Source: Celeribacter neptunius
Lineage (GTDB): Bacteria > Pseudomonadota > Alphaproteobacteria > Rhodobacterales > Rhodobacteraceae
Length of the DNA stretch: 64,000 nucleotides
NCBI RefSeq assembly: GCF_900113955.1
Contig: NZ_FORH01000005.1
Coordinates: 124,001 to 188,000 of the forward strand
Direction of reading: 5' to 3'
The notes under the pieces are model-generated. The model was not told the DNA's origin, made no database searches, and was given only the letters and a program-made list of their open reading frames with translations. The position numbers and the translations under genes are program-made. This document shows positions 16,389 through 25,005 of the stretch, one piece after another; positions within the stretch are counted from its first letter, which is position 1; each line of letters begins with the position of its first letter.

Positions 16389-16409
16389 TGAGGGGCCTCT
16401 GGCCCCTCA
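16389..16409 (+). other. Hairpin between mgsC and gmaS
   Basis: Perfect 9-bp stem TGAGGGGCC / GGCCCCTCA with a 3-nt loop, without a T run. It is therefore more likely an RNA stability or processing element inside the operon than a terminator. Confidence 0.45.
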
Positions 16410-16431
16410 TTCACCAACAGGGAATAGGAAA

Positions 16432-17748
16432 ATGAGCAAACTTGCTAAATTCGCCGCGGAAACAGGCGTCAAATATTTCATGATCTCCTACACCGACCTG
16501 TTCGGCGGTCAGCGCGCCAAACTGGTGCCGGCGCAGGCGATCGCGGATATGGAAGAGGACGGGGCGGGCTTTGCCGGTTTTGCCACATGGCTCGACCTGA
16601 CGCCAGCGCACCCCGACATGCTCGCGGTGCCGGATGCGGACGCGGCGATCCAGCTGCCGTGGAAACCCGAGGTGGCCTGGGTGCCCGCCGATTGCGTGAT
16701 GGAAGGCGAGCCGGTCGAACAGGCGCCGCGCAACGTCTTGAAGAAACTGGTGAAGGAAGCCGCCGAGGCCGGGCTCCGCGTCAAGACCGGGATCGAGGCG
16801 GAATTCTTCCTTTTGACCCCCGAGGGCGATCAGATCTCCGACCCGTTCGATACGGCGGAAAAGCCCTGCTACGACCAGCAGGCGGTGATGCGCCGCTATG
16901 ACGTGATCGCGCAAATCTGCGATTACATGCTGGAGCTTGGCTGGGGCCCGTATCAGAACGACCACGAGGACGCCAACGGCCAGTTCGAGATGAACTGGGA
17001 TTTCGACGACGCCCTGATCACCGCGGATCGCCACAGCTTCTTCAAGTTCATGGTGAAATCGGTCGCCGAACAGCACGGTTTCCGCGCCACCTTCATGCCG
17101 AAACCGATCGAGGGGCTGACCGGCAACGGCTGTCACGCGCATATTTCGGTCTGGGATCTCGAGGGCAAGACCAACGCCTTCGCCGGCAAGGCGGCGGGCC
17201 AGATCGGCGAAGTGGGCCTGTCGGAACAGGGCGGCTATTTCCTCGGCGGCATCATGAAACATGCCGAAGCCCTGGCCGCGATCACCAACCCGACGGTGAA
17301 CAGCTACAAACGCATCAACGCGCCGCGCACCATGTCGGGCGCGACCTGGGCGCCGAACACCGTGACCTGGACCGGCAACAACCGCACCCACATGGTGCGC
17401 GTGCCCGGCCCGGGCCGGTTCGAGCTGCGCCTGCCGGACGGGGCGGTGAACCCCTATCTGTTGCAGGCCGTGATCATCGCGGCCGGGCTTTCGGGGATTT
17501 CCTCCAAGGCCGATCCGGGGCCGCGCTATGACATCGACATGTATGCCGAAGGCCACAAGATCGAAGGCGCGCCGAAACTGCCGCTCAATATGCTCGATGC
17601 GATCCGCGCCTATGACGCCGATCCGGAGTTGAAGGCGATGCTGGGCAATGATTTCTCCGCCTCCTACATCAAGATGAAGCATCAGGAGTGGAACGCGTTT
17701 GTGTCGCATTTCTCGCGTTGGGAAAAAGACAACACGCTCGACATCTGA
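16432..17748 (+). CDS. gmaS: Gamma-glutamylmethylamide synthetase (GlnA-like)
   Basis: A 438-residue glutamine-synthetase-family enzyme. Visible GS motifs are the metal-binding EAEFF, NGCHAHISVW (the GS glutamate/ATP signature near residue 225), NPTVNSYKRINAPRTMSG and RVPGPGRFELRLPDG. It is shorter than GlnA type I and sits directly after mgsABC, the typical setting of GmaS, which ligates methylamine to glutamate with ATP. GMA is then the substrate for the next enzymes. Ordinary nitrogen assimilation is less likely given this context. Confidence 0.92.
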   Translation: MSKLAKFAAETGVKYFMISYTDLFGGQRAKLVPAQAIADMEEDGAGFAGFATWLDLTPAHPDMLAVPDADAAIQLPWKPEVAWVPADCVMEGEPVEQAPRNVLKKLVKEAAEAGLRVKTGIEAEFFLLTPEGDQISDPFDTAEKPCYDQQAVMRRYDVIAQICDYMLELGWGPYQNDHEDANGQFEMNWDFDDALITADRHSFFKFMVKSVAEQHGFRATFMPKPIEGLTGNGCHAHISVWDLEGKTNAFAGKAAGQIGEVGLSEQGGYFLGGIMKHAEALAAITNPTVNSYKRINAPRTMSGATWAPNTVTWTGNNRTHMVRVPGPGRFELRLPDGAVNPYLLQAVIIAAGLSGISSKADPGPRYDIDMYAEGHKIEGAPKLPLNMLDAIRAYDADPELKAMLGNDFSASYIKMKHQEWNAFVSHFSRWEKDNTLDI

Positions 17749-17773
17749 GGTTTGGATTTCCCTGTGGAAGCCG

Positions 17774-18751
17774 TCAGGCTTTCGCTGTCCCAGACGGGTC
17801 CGGTTCGCGCCGGGCCCGTTTTTTGCGCAGCTCGGAGGGCGCGATGCCGTGGGTCTTGCGGAACGCGTCGGAGAAATGCGCCTGTGAGGAAAACCCGGTC
17901 ATCTGGGCGATTTCCGCGAGTGAGAGCCGGGTCGAACTGATCAGGTCCTTGCCGGTCTCGAGGCGGATGCGGCGGTATTCCTCCATCACCGAATGGCCCA
18001 GCCCCTCGCGGAACTGGCGTTGTAATTGCCGGGTCGAGAGGCCCGAAAGCGTGGCGATTTGGTCCTGATCCAAGGGATCGGCGATATGGCTTTCCATCAG
18101 CTCCAGCGCGGCCTCGACCGCGCGCGGCAGGGCGCCATAGCGGGAATGCAGCGACGTCCGCTGCGGCGCTTCGGCGCCACGCACCTCGGTCTGGATGAAC
18201 CAGTCCGAGATCCGCCCGGCAAACCGTGTGCCGTGATCGCGGGCGATGATCGCATGCATCATGTCGAGGGGCGCGGAACCGCCGGCGCAGGTGTAGCGGT
18301 CGCGGTCGATGACGAAGAGTTTGCGCTCCAGCAGCCAGGGGCCGGGCAGGCGTTCGAAATCATCGTAATGGTGCCAGTGCACGGTGAAACGCCGGTCCTG
18401 CAACAGCCCGGCTCGGGCGAGAATGACCGCGCCGCCGGAGATGCCGCCGAGGGCGCAGCCATTGCGGTCCGCCTGTCTGAGCCAGGAGAACAGCGCCGGG
18501 TCGGTGATGCGTGCCGGATTGCCGCCCGCAACCACGAAGATCATGTCGTAAAGCGGCAGGGCATCGCGGTAAAACCGCCCGTCGAACCGGGCGCCGAGAG
18601 AGGCGGTGGATGTCGTGCCGCTGTGCGACAGCAGGGTCACGTCATAGGGCATCTCGGGGGCAAAGACATTGGCGGCGCGCAAGGGCTCGAGCGCGGCGGC
18701 CGTCGAGAGCAGCGCGAAATCGTCGATCAGCAGAAAGGCGATTCTCCGCAT
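17774..18751 (-). CDS. GlxA/AraC-family regulator (GATase1-like sensor plus HTH)
   Basis: A 325-residue regulator with an N-terminal DJ-1/PfpI (class I glutamine amidotransferase-like) domain (about residues 1-195, with AGGNPARI and GGISGGAVILARAG) and a C-terminal AraC HTH (about 225-310, ATLSGLSTRQLQRQFREGL, SLAEIAQMTGFSSQAHFSDAF). This is the GbdR/GlxA architecture that often senses quaternary or methylated amines. It is divergent from mgdA and convergent with gmaS, so it likely controls one or both. A 21-bp direct repeat sits at its own promoter. Its 3' end carries the gmaS terminator within codons. Confidence 0.92.
   Translation of the reverse strand: MRRIAFLLIDDFALLSTAAALEPLRAANVFAPEMPYDVTLLSHSGTTSTASLGARFDGRFYRDALPLYDMIFVVAGGNPARITDPALFSWLRQADRNGCALGGISGGAVILARAGLLQDRRFTVHWHHYDDFERLPGPWLLERKLFVIDRDRYTCAGGSAPLDMMHAIIARDHGTRFAGRISDWFIQTEVRGAEAPQRTSLHSRYGALPRAVEAALELMESHIADPLDQDQIATLSGLSTRQLQRQFREGLGHSVMEEYRRIRLETGKDLISSTRLSLAEIAQMTGFSSQAHFSDAFRKTHGIAPSELRKKRARREPDPSGTAKA
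17794..17824 (+). terminator. gmaS terminator embedded in the convergent regulator gene
   Basis: ACGGGTCCGG / CCGGGCCCGT (10 bp with one wobble), loop TTCGCG, followed by five to six Ts on the plus strand. It lies inside the final codons of the convergent GlxA/AraC gene. Confidence 0.8.
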
Positions 18752-18770
18752 CGGGTATTTTCCTCATTTG

Positions 18771-18798
18771 CGTCCTGTATTGAAAAATATACGTCCTG
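18771..18798. promoter_or_regulatory. AraC-type direct-repeat operator in the mgdA / glxA-like divergent promoter
   Basis: CGTCCTG at 18771-18777 and 18792-18798, exactly 21 bp apart and each followed by an A/T-rich AT. AraC-family dimers often bind direct repeats of about this spacing. The adjacent gene encodes such a regulator, 20 bp away. Confidence 0.55.
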
Positions 18799-18859
18799 AA
18801 TATGAAAGAACAGGGTGAAAATCGCCGTTACAACATTTTGAGACGAAGGAGCGCAATGC

Positions 18860-20110
18860 ATGAAATTCTCTGGTTTCAAAGTCGTGAAAGAGGCCCTCAC
18901 CGGGCATAAGGGCTGGCAGCCGCTGTGGCGCAACCCGGAGCCGAAACCCGCCTATGACATCGTGATTGTCGGCGGCGGCGGGCACGGTCTGGCCACCGCC
19001 TTTTACCTCGCCAAGACATTTGGCGAGCTCAAGGTGGCGGTGCTGGAAAAGGGCTGGCTCGGCTCCGGCAATATCGGTCGCAACACCACGATCATTCGCT
19101 CCAATTACCTGCTTCCGGGCAACGAGCCGTTCTACGAATTCTCGATGAAGCTCTGGGAAAATCTCGAGCAGGAAACCAATTTCAACTCGATGGTCAGCCA
19201 GCGCGGCATCATCAACCTCATTCACACCGACGGTCAGCGCGACGCCTATCGCCGGCGCGGCAATGCGATGCTCCTGGCGGGCGCCGATGCGCGGCTTCTG
19301 GGCCGTGACGAGCTAAAGGAGATGGTGCCGTTTCTCAACTATGACAACGCGCGCTTCCCGATCAAGGGCGGGTTGATGCAGCCGCGCGCCGGCACGGCGC
19401 GCCACGATGGCGTGGTCTGGGGCTATGCCCGCGGCGCCGATCAGCGCGGTGTCGACATCATCCAGAATTGCGAAGTCACCGGCTTCAAGATCGAGAATGG
19501 CAAGGTGCTGGGCGTTGAGACCTCGCGCGGCTTCATCGGTGCGAAAAAGGTCGGGGTCTCGGTGGCGGGGTCCTCTTCCCGCGTCATGCAAAAGGCGGGG
19601 ATGCGCCTGCCGATGGAAAGCCATGTGCTGCAGGCCTTCGTTTCCGAGGGGCTCAAGCCGACCATCCCGGGTGTCATCACCTTTGGCGCCGGGCATTTCT
19701 ATGTCAGCCAATCCGACAAGGGCGGGCTGGTGTTCGGTGGCGATCTCGACGGCTATAATTCCTATGCCCAACGCGGCAACCTGCCGGTGGTCGAGGATGT
19801 GCTCGAAGGCGGTATGGCACTGATGCCGATGATCGGCCGGGCGCGGCTGTTGCGCAGCTGGGGCGGCATCATGGACATGTCGATGGATGGCTCGCCGATC
19901 ATCGACAAGACCGATATCGACGGGCTCTATTTCAACGGTGGCTGGTGCTACGGCGGGTTCAAGGCGACGCCGGCCTCCGGCTATGCCTTTGCGCATTTGC
20001 TCGCCACCGACCGCCCGCATGAGACCGCAACCGGTTACCGGTTCGACCGGTTCAACCGTGGTCATGTCATCGATGAAAAGGGCGTTGGCGCCCAACCGAA
20101 CCTGCACTGA
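18860..20110 (+). CDS. mgdA: N-methylglutamate dehydrogenase, SoxB-like FAD subunit
   Basis: A 416-residue DAO-fold flavoprotein similar to the beta subunit of heterotetrameric sarcosine oxidase. The FAD motif is GGGGHG at residues 38-43, with NIGRNTTIIRSNYL around the flavin attachment region and GWCYGGFKATPASGYAFAHLLA near the C-terminus. With MgdBCD it oxidatively demethylates N-methylglutamate to glutamate, delivering the methyl carbon to tetrahydrofolate. Order mgdABCD follows sarcosine oxidase soxBDAG, but the surroundings (mgs, gmaS) favour N-methylglutamate as the substrate. AAGGAGC precedes the ATG. Confidence 0.88.
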   Translation: MKFSGFKVVKEALTGHKGWQPLWRNPEPKPAYDIVIVGGGGHGLATAFYLAKTFGELKVAVLEKGWLGSGNIGRNTTIIRSNYLLPGNEPFYEFSMKLWENLEQETNFNSMVSQRGIINLIHTDGQRDAYRRRGNAMLLAGADARLLGRDELKEMVPFLNYDNARFPIKGGLMQPRAGTARHDGVVWGYARGADQRGVDIIQNCEVTGFKIENGKVLGVETSRGFIGAKKVGVSVAGSSSRVMQKAGMRLPMESHVLQAFVSEGLKPTIPGVITFGAGHFYVSQSDKGGLVFGGDLDGYNSYAQRGNLPVVEDVLEGGMALMPMIGRARLLRSWGGIMDMSMDGSPIIDKTDIDGLYFNGGWCYGGFKATPASGYAFAHLLATDRPHETATGYRFDRFNRGHVIDEKGVGAQPNLH

Positions 20111-20120
20111 GGTAGAGAAA

Positions 20121-20402
20121 ATGTTGATCCCTCATCCCCTTCTCGGACTGCGCGACAGTCAGGAATTCACCTATCTCGGCGATGCCAATCTGATGCACCG
20201 CCCCGATCCGGCGGCGGAGAATGCCGAAGCGGCGTTCTGCGAGTACGTCTTTCTGCGCGACAACCCGGCGGGTGTGCATCGCGAGTTGTGGTTCCACGAA
20301 CAGGGCGACCGCTCCTGGCTCGTCGTCACCCGCGACACCACCACGCATGAAATTCTCGGCGCCGAGCTGGCATCCGATGTGAAACTGGGAGCTGCGCAAT
20401 GA
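20121..20402 (+). CDS. mgdB: N-methylglutamate dehydrogenase, SoxD-like small subunit
   Basis: A 93-residue SoxD-family delta subunit with the family core EFTYLGDANLMHRPD and LRDNPAGVHRELWFHE. In sarcosine oxidase SoxD, zinc is held by two Cys in an N-terminal CPxC, one His and a later Cys. Here the first motif reads IPHPLLG and the later position HEQGDRSW, so three of the four ligands appear changed. The ATG at 20121 follows a GAGGTAGAG sequence, 10 bp after mgdA; the stop overlaps mgdC (ATGA). Confidence 0.85.
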   Translation: MLIPHPLLGLRDSQEFTYLGDANLMHRPDPAAENAEAAFCEYVFLRDNPAGVHRELWFHEQGDRSWLVVTRDTTTHEILGAELASDVKLGAAQ

Positions 20403-23344
20403 CCCGTCTTTCTGGTGGTCTGATCGACCGCTCCAAGCCACTGAATTTCACCTTCAACGGCAAGTCCTACAGAGGTTTCGAAGGCGATACGCTCGCCTCG
20501 GCGCTGCTGGCCAATGGCGTCCAGCTGATGGGCCGCAGCTTCAAATACCACCGTCCACGCGGCGTTGTGGCGGCAGGTTCCGAAGAGCCCAACGCCATGG
20601 TCGAGCTGCGCACCGGCGCTCGTCAGGAGCCGAACACGCGGGCCACCATGGCCGAGCTCTATGACGGGCTTTCCGCGCGCTCGCAAAACCACATGGGGCC
20701 GCTCAATCGCGACCTTCTGGCGGTCAATGACCTGATGTCGCCGTTTTTCGCGGCGGGCTTCTATTACAAGACCTTCATGTGGCCGAAGGCGTTCTGGGAA
20801 AAGCTCTACGAGCCCGCGATCCGCAAGGCGGCGGGGCTTGGCAGCCTGTCGATGCTGCCGGACCCGGATCAGTATGACAAAGGTTTCCTGCATTGCGATC
20901 TGTTGATCGTGGGCGCCGGTGCGGCCGGTCTCGCGGCGGCGCTGACCGCCGGTCGGGCAGGGGCCGAGGTCATCCTCGCCGATGAGGATTTCTCCCTTGG
21001 CGGGCGGCTGACGATGGAGAGCGATACGCTCGACGAGGCCGAGGCCGCGGCGTGGATCGCCTCCGTGAAAGCCGAGTTGGAGAGCCTGCCCAATGTCCGC
21101 ATCATGACCCGCACCACGGTGTTCGGGGTCTATGATCATGGCATTTTCGGTGCGGTCGAACGCGTTGCCGATCATTTGAAAGAGCCGGGCGCGAAGGTGC
21201 GTCAGACGCTCTGGCGGATTACCGCGAAACGCGCGGTTCTGGCGGCGGGCGCGACCGAGCGGCATATCCCCTTTGCCGATAATGATCGTCCGGGCGTGAT
21301 GATGGCCGGGGCCATGCGCGCCTATGCCAATCGCTGGGCCGCCAGCCCGGTGAAACGCGACGGCGATGCGATCGCGATCTTCACCAATGGCGACGATGGC
21401 CACCGCACGGCGATGGACCTGATCGCCAAGGGCGCGAATGTGCTGGGCGTGATCGATGCCCGGGCCGGGGCGGAAGCCTTGGGCGATTACAAGCTCTTTG
21501 CCGGTGCCACCGTGACAGGCACCAAGGGGCGTCTGGGCCTCACCTCGATCGAGATCACCCGCAATGGCACCTCGGAATGGCACAATGTCGGCGCGCTGGG
21601 CGTGGCCGGCGGCTGGAACCCCAATGTGCATCTGGCCTCGCATCATCGCGGGCGCCCGGTCTGGGATGACAGGCTTCTGGCCTTCGTGCCCTCCGCCGAT
21701 GGTCCGAAAGGGCTGATCCCGGCGGGCGCTGCGGCGGGCAAGGGCGGCACGGCGGAGGCGCTGGCCGACGGCATGCGCGCGGCGATCGAAGCGCTCTCCG
21801 AGATCGATGTCACCGCCTCCGAGATCGCGCTGCCGAAAGCCGAGAATGCCGCCTCGGACCAGGCCGCCTTCTGGCATGTGCCGGGTGACAAACGAGCCTG
21901 GGTGGATTTCCAGAATGACGTCACGGTCAAGGATATCGCTCTGGCGCATAAGGAGAACATGAAGCCGGTCGAACATCTGAAACGCTGGACCACGCTCGGC
22001 ATGGCCACGGATCAGGGCAAGACCTCGAACATTTCGGCATTGGCCGTGATGGCCGAGCTGACCGGCAAGAGCATTCCCGAAACGGGCACCACGATTTTCC
22101 GGCCGCCCTACACCGGTGTGTCGCTTTCCGTTCTGGGCGGCGGTGATACGGGCAACAATTTCCGCCCGAGCCGTCTGACACCGACCCATCACTGGGCCGA
22201 GAAACTCGGTGCCGAATTCGTCGAGGTCGGCCAGTGGATGCGGGCGCAATATTTCCCGCGCCAGGGTGAGACCCATTGGCGGCAGGCGGTGGACCGTGAG
22301 GTTCTTGCCGTGCGTGCGGGCGTCGGGATCTGTGACGTGACCACGCTTGGCAAGGTCGATGTGCAGGGCGCCGATGCCGGTGAATTCCTCAACCGGGTCT
22401 ATGCCAATATGATGGGCACGCTTGCGGTTGGTAAGGTCCGCTACGGTCTGATGCTGCGCGAGGACGGGCATCTCTATGACGACGGCACCTGTGCGCGGCT
22501 TTTCGAGGATCACTATGTGGTCACGACGACCACCGCCAATGCCGGGCTGGTCTATCGCCAGATGGAATTCTTCCATCAATGCGTCTGGCCGGAGCTCGAT
22601 GTGCAGCTGATTTCGACCACCGACGCCTGGGCGCAGATCGCCGTGGCGGGGCCGAAATCGCGCGAGCTTCTGTCGCGGATCGTCGATGAGTTCGACATCT
22701 CGAACGAAGGCTTCCCCTTCATGGGCTGTGCCGCGCTGACGATCTGTGGCGGGCTCCGCGCCCGGCTGTTCCGGATCTCGTTTTCGGGTGAATTGGCCTA
22801 TGAGGTGGCTGTGCCCGCCCGTTACGGTCAGGCGCTGATGGAGCGGCTGATGCAAGAGGGTGCGGATCTCGGCGTGACGCCTTACGGGACCGAGGCGCTG
22901 GGCGTGCTGCGGATCGAGAAAGGCCATGCGGCGGGGGCCGAGCTCAACGGTCAGACTACGGCGCAGATGCTGGGTCTGGGCAAGATGGTCTCAATGAAGA
23001 AGGACAGTGTCGGTGCGGTGATGTCGCGCCGCGGCGGTCTCGCCGAGGACAAGCGCCGTCTGGTCGGGTTGAAACCGATCGACGGGCAGCAACAGATCAT
23101 GGCCGGATCGCATCTTTTCACCCGCGGCACGGCGCAGGAGACCGGCACGGATCAGGGCTGGGTCACCTCGTCCTGCTACTCGCCGCATCTCAAGAGCTAT
23201 ATCGCCTTGGGTTACCTCGAGGAGGGCGATACGCGGATCGGCGAACAGATCACCGCCGCCAACCCGCTCGAAGGTAAAACGCTCATGGCCGAAGTGGTCT
23301 CCGCCCATTTCGTCGATCCCGAAGGAGGACGTCTCCGTGATTGA
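20399..23344 (+). CDS. mgdC: N-methylglutamate dehydrogenase, SoxA-like large subunit
   Basis: A 981-residue protein similar to the alpha subunit of sarcosine oxidase. An N-terminal ferredoxin-like segment (about residues 10-60, FNGKSYRGFEGDTLASALL) is followed by an NAD/FAD Rossmann region (LLIVGAGAAGLAAAL near 167, LAAGATERHIPFAD), then a GcvT-type tetrahydrofolate-binding region from about 590 to the end (GVGICDVTTLGKVDVQG, FSGELAYEVAVP, GTEALGVLRIEKGH). The folate module accepts the methyl carbon as methylene-THF. Overlaps mgdB by ATGA and mgdD by 8 bp. Confidence 0.92.
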   Translation: MTRLSGGLIDRSKPLNFTFNGKSYRGFEGDTLASALLANGVQLMGRSFKYHRPRGVVAAGSEEPNAMVELRTGARQEPNTRATMAELYDGLSARSQNHMGPLNRDLLAVNDLMSPFFAAGFYYKTFMWPKAFWEKLYEPAIRKAAGLGSLSMLPDPDQYDKGFLHCDLLIVGAGAAGLAAALTAGRAGAEVILADEDFSLGGRLTMESDTLDEAEAAAWIASVKAELESLPNVRIMTRTTVFGVYDHGIFGAVERVADHLKEPGAKVRQTLWRITAKRAVLAAGATERHIPFADNDRPGVMMAGAMRAYANRWAASPVKRDGDAIAIFTNGDDGHRTAMDLIAKGANVLGVIDARAGAEALGDYKLFAGATVTGTKGRLGLTSIEITRNGTSEWHNVGALGVAGGWNPNVHLASHHRGRPVWDDRLLAFVPSADGPKGLIPAGAAAGKGGTAEALADGMRAAIEALSEIDVTASEIALPKAENAASDQAAFWHVPGDKRAWVDFQNDVTVKDIALAHKENMKPVEHLKRWTTLGMATDQGKTSNISALAVMAELTGKSIPETGTTIFRPPYTGVSLSVLGGGDTGNNFRPSRLTPTHHWAEKLGAEFVEVGQWMRAQYFPRQGETHWRQAVDREVLAVRAGVGICDVTTLGKVDVQGADAGEFLNRVYANMMGTLAVGKVRYGLMLREDGHLYDDGTCARLFEDHYVVTTTTANAGLVYRQMEFFHQCVWPELDVQLISTTDAWAQIAVAGPKSRELLSRIVDEFDISNEGFPFMGCAALTICGGLRARLFRISFSGELAYEVAVPARYGQALMERLMQEGADLGVTPYGTEALGVLRIEKGHAAGAELNGQTTAQMLGLGKMVSMKKDSVGAVMSRRGGLAEDKRRLVGLKPIDGQQQIMAGSHLFTRGTAQETGTDQGWVTSSCYSPHLKSYIALGYLEEGDTRIGEQITAANPLEGKTLMAEVVSAHFVDPEGGRLRD

Positions 23345-23930
23345 TTATGCGACTAATGCTGTGACTGATCTCACACCTATCACCGCCCTTGGCGGCACCG
23401 TGGCACGGTCCGAAAGTTTCGGCGCGCTGAGCCTTTCGGAGAATGCCGGGCTTGGCCTGGCCTCGCTGAGCCTGCGCAAGAGTGCCGAAAAGGGCCAGGA
23501 GGCGCCGCAGGTCTTTGGTCTGCCGCTGCCCGGCGTCGGCAAGGCCACCGCCATGGGGGCGTACGGCGCTTTCTGGACCGGGCGCGATCAATGGATGATC
23601 GAGGCTCAGGGCAAGGGTGAGGTGGATTTCGCCGCGATGCTGAAATCCGAGGCACCAGACTGTTCGGTGACCGAGCAGACCGACGGGTTCGTCGCTTTCG
23701 AGATTGCTTCGGCAAACGGCGCGGGACCGCTCGAGGCGCTGATGGCCAAGCTGGTCAATCTCGATCCGAAAGCTTTCGGGCCGGGGCAGGTGACGCGTAC
23801 CGGGCTTGAACATATGACTGTTTTCCTGATCCGCCGGGCCGAAGACCGGTTGGCGGTGATCGGAATGCGCACATTGGCGGGATCGCTGTGGCATGCGTTG
23901 AGCGTGGCCGCCCGCCGCCTTGAGGCCTGA
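23337..23930 (+). CDS. mgdD: N-methylglutamate dehydrogenase, SoxG-like gamma subunit
   Basis: A 197-residue SoxG-family protein, itself a distant GcvT-fold relative. Recognisable parts are LGLASLSLRKSAEK, FWTGRDQWMIEA and the C-terminal FLIRRAEDRLAVIGMRTLAGSL. It starts with GTG at 23337 behind GAAGGAGGACG and overlaps the last codons of mgdC, as expected for a co-translated complex subunit. Confidence 0.87.
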   Translation: MIDYATNAVTDLTPITALGGTVARSESFGALSLSENAGLGLASLSLRKSAEKGQEAPQVFGLPLPGVGKATAMGAYGAFWTGRDQWMIEAQGKGEVDFAAMLKSEAPDCSVTEQTDGFVAFEIASANGAGPLEALMAKLVNLDPKAFGPGQVTRTGLEHMTVFLIRRAEDRLAVIGMRTLAGSLWHALSVAARRLEA

Positions 23931-23961
23931 GCGCCTCGAAGACTGACTGGGAGACTGAAAC

Positions 23962-24879
23962 ATGACTGCACAGATCATCGACGGCAAGGCATTCGCCGCC
24001 ACCGTCCGGGAAAAGGTCGCCGCCCATGTGGCACGTTTGAAAGAGGTGCACGGGATCACCCCCGGCCTGGCCGTGGTGCTGGTGGGCGAAGACCCGGCCA
24101 GCCAGGTCTACGTGCGCAACAAGGGCAAACAGACCGTCGAATGCGGGATGAATTCCTATGAGCACAAGCTGTCGGCGGAGACCTCGGAAGAGGATCTTCT
24201 GGCGCTGATCGAGCGTTTGAATGCCGATCCGGAGGTGCATGGCATCCTCGTGCAGCTGCCGCTGCCGGATCATCTCGACAGCGATCTGGTGATCAATTCC
24301 ATCGATCCGGCCAAGGATGTGGACGGGTTCCATATTTCCAACGTCGGGCTTTTGGGGACCGGTCAGAAATCGATGGTGCCGTGTACGCCGCTCGGGTGCC
24401 TGATGATGCTGCGCGATCATCTGGGCAGCCTCTCCGGTCTCAATGCCGTGGTGGTCGGGCGCTCCAATATTGTGGGTAAGCCGATGGCCCAGCTTTTGCT
24501 GCGCGACAGCTGCACCGTGACCATCGCGCACAGTCGCACGAAAGAGATCGAAGCGCTGTGCCGCACCGCCGATATTCTCGTTGCCGCGGTCGGACGCCCG
24601 GAAATGATCAAGGGCGACTGGGTCAAACCAGGAGCGACCGTGATCGACGTGGGCATCAACCGTGTCGAGGCGCCGGAAAAGGGTCTCAGGGACGACGGTT
24701 CGGTGAAAATGAAACTGGTGGGCGATGTCGAGTTTGACAGCGCCGCCGCGGTCGCAGGTGCGATCACCCCGGTGCCGGGCGGCGTCGGTCCGATGACCAT
24801 CGCCTGTCTTCTCGCCAATACGGTGACGGCGGCCTGTCGCGCCAATGATCTTCCCGAGCCCGAAGGGCTCACAGCCTAA
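23962..24879 (+). CDS. folD: Methylenetetrahydrofolate dehydrogenase / methenyltetrahydrofolate cyclohydrolase
   Basis: A 305-residue bifunctional FolD oxidising methylene-THF to 10-formyl-THF with NADP. Motifs: [15 protein letters not shown] (catalytic Lys/Tyr region), [27 protein letters not shown] for dinucleotide binding, and [15 protein letters not shown]. It follows mgdD by 31 bp and processes the C1 released by MgdABCD, so this copy is probably catabolic; a second housekeeping folD could exist elsewhere. Confidence 0.96.
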   Translation: MTAQIIDGKAFAATVREKVAAHVARLKEVHGITPGLAVVLVGEDPASQVYVRNKGKQTVECGMNSYEHKLSAETSEEDLLALIERLNADPEVHGILVQLPLPDHLDSDLVINSIDPAKDVDGFHISNVGLLGTGQKSMVPCTPLGCLMMLRDHLGSLSGLNAVVVGRSNIVGKPMAQLLLRDSCTVTIAHSRTKEIEALCRTADILVAAVGRPEMIKGDWVKPGATVIDVGINRVEAPEKGLRDDGSVKMKLVGDVEFDSAAAVAGAITPVPGGVGPMTIACLLANTVTAACRANDLPEPEGLTA

Positions 24880-25005
24880 ATACGCATAGGGCCCTTATAG
24901 GATCTCAGGCCCGACCCAACGATAAAAATCCAAATCAACAACCAATAGACAAACCAACACCCGGGGAGCGCGATCAGGGGAGCGCTTCTCGTCTGGAGAG
25001 TAAAC

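Noticed and set aside
20171-22927. Minus-strand open frame of 918 codons opposite mgdC
   Set aside because: Antisense shadow of a strongly biased gene; no family resemblance, and no ribosome site.
18860-23930. Sarcosine oxidase soxBDAG
   Set aside because: Gene order matches, but the setting with gmaS and mgsABC and the altered SoxD-like subunit favour N-methylglutamate dehydrogenase; biochemical proof is lacking.
24880-25005. Folate or other riboswitch between folD and purU
   Set aside because: Only a short GGGCCC palindrome and a GGGGAGCGC direct repeat are visible; no conserved aptamer pattern recognised.
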